This document shows, one piece after another, positions 63,283 to 64,000 of a stretch of DNA of 64,000 nucleotides. The position numbers and the translations under genes were made by a program. The stretch is taken from NCBI GenBank assembly GCA_965203565.1, contig OZ241896.1, positions 3,844,001 through 3,908,000 of the forward strand, read 5' to 3'. The notes below the pieces were generated by a model. The model was not told the DNA's origin. It did not search any database and worked only from the letters and a program-made list of their open reading frames with translations. Source of the stretch: JAAXGX01 sp965203565 (GTDB lineage: Bacteria > Acidobacteriota > Vicinamibacteria > Vicinamibacterales > UBA8438). Position 1 is the stretch's first letter. Each line of letters starts with the position of its first letter.

Positions 63283-64000
63283 ATGCTGGAAGCTCGCGGC
63301 GCGCGCCCCGCTCCCGATCGGCGCGAGGTCGAAGCGCTTTACCGCCGCGGCCTGCTCGCGCTGGTGTTCGAGGCCGCGCAGGTCCACCGGCAGGCCCACG
63401 ACCCCGCCGAGGTGCAGTGCGCTTCGCTCCTCAGCGTGAAGACCGGAGGTTGTCCGGAGAACTGCTCGTACTGCCCGCAGTCGGCGCACTACAGGACGGG
63501 CGTCGAAGCCGAGCCGCTCATGACCGTGGAGGCGGTCGCCGGAGCGGCGCGCGCGGCGCGCGCGAACGGCGCCGACCGGTTCTGCCTCGGCGCCGCCTGG
63601 CGCGAAGTAAGCGACGGGCCGGAGTTCGACCGCGTTCTGGAGATGGTCCGCGCCGTCAAGGCGACCGGACTCGAAACGTGCGTCACGCTCGGCATGCTGA
63701 CCGGCGCGCAGGCGGGCCGCCTGCGGGAGGCGGGGCTCGACTACTACAACCACAACCTCGACACGGGGCGGGCGTTCTACTCGAACGTCGTCACCACGCG
63801 GCGCTACGACGACCGGCTGCGCACGCTGGACGCGGTCCGCGGCGCAGGCCTGAAAGTCTGCTGCGGCGGCATCCTGGGGATGGGCGAAAGCCATGACGAC
63901 CGGATCGACCTGCTCCACGAGCTGGCCCGCCAGACGCCGCAGCCCGAGAGCGTGCCGATCAACACGTTGGTCGCGGTCGAGGGAACGCCGCTCGCCGACC
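63283..64000 (+). CDS. bioB: Biotin synthase, C-terminus outside the window
   Basis: ATG 63283 begins a frame open to the window edge (239 codons). The radical-SAM cluster motif is C57-x3-C61-x2-C64 in GGCPENCSYCPQS, and the second Fe-S cluster region is started by CVTLGMLTGAQAGRLREAG. Also present are GADRFCLGAAWREV, YYNHNLDTG and CCGGILGMGES, all diagnostic of BioB. The enzyme inserts sulfur into dethiobiotin. No other biotin gene is visible on the left. Confidence 0.95.
   Translation, partial: MLEARGARPAPDRREVEALYRRGLLALVFEAAQVHRQAHDPAEVQCASLLSVKTGGCPENCSYCPQSAHYRTGVEAEPLMTVEAVAGAARAARANGADRFCLGAAWREVSDGPEFDRVLEMVRAVKATGLETCVTLGMLTGAQAGRLREAGLDYYNHNLDTGRAFYSNVVTTRRYDDRLRTLDAVRGAGLKVCCGGILGMGESHDDRIDLLHELARQTPQPESVPINTLVAVEGTPLAD

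Overview
The window is very GC-rich bacterial DNA with tightly packed genes. The gene content resembles Acidobacteriota of the Vicinamibacteria type: secreted PQQ-dependent dehydrogenases, c-type cytochrome/copper monooxygenase fusions, a DUF4159 protein, paired M16 peptidases, a TonB-dependent receptor, an exosortase-linked export cluster and a DUF222/HNH endonuclease. This assignment is an inference from gene content; no rRNA or tRNA gene was seen.

Layout. 1-4.1 kb: a minus-strand operon with a UDP-galactopyranose-mutase-like flavoprotein, a 63-residue RiPP-precursor-like peptide, a TPR/2-oxoglutarate oxygenase and an arylsulfotransferase-family protein cut by the window edge. 4.1-9.9 kb: a membrane sulfatase, a damaged toxin-antitoxin locus plus a shrunken duplicate of it, a DUF222/HNH endonuclease and an unrecognised gene pair. 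10-20 kb: threonine aldolase, PQQ dehydrogenase, DUF4143 ATPase, GlcG-like protein, a type II restriction-modification pair with a short NotI-like nuclease, a TPR protein, an orphan VapB-type antitoxin and a Fic protein with a palindromic operator. 20.3-24.1 kb: two paralogous cytochrome c/copper monooxygenases around a secreted protein.

24.1-34.9 kb is a decaying defence island on the minus strand: split ATPase + TOPRIM genes, a DUF262 protein, a large beta-class DNA methyltransferase with an AT-richer target-recognition segment, an ATPase stub and a restriction helicase-nuclease. It carries single-base frameshifts, a truncation and five insertions of one small element; a sixth lies just beyond it.

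35-46 kb holds a TonB receptor, a cation antiporter, a thioesterase, a quinoprotein dehydrogenase, an Rsm22-like methyltransferase, an outer-membrane protein, a subtilase, a DUF4159 protein and an FmdB protein. 47-54.5 kb is an export/glycan cluster: a secreted protein with a sortable tail, a SpeD-like protein, a methyltransferase, a double-domain exosortase, a GT-C-like membrane protein and an O-antigen-ligase-like protein. 54.5-64 kb: NicO/UreH-like transporter, LarE, an M16 peptidase pair, a PEGA protein, tandem paralogous membrane proteins and the start of bioB.

The most striking feature is a family of eight 158-159-bp elements (plus one fragment) with CAGCCCGTGG... terminal inverted repeats. 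Seven of the eight have perfect 4-bp target duplications. Four interrupt coding sequences so that precise removal of the element plus one target copy rejoins the reading frame.
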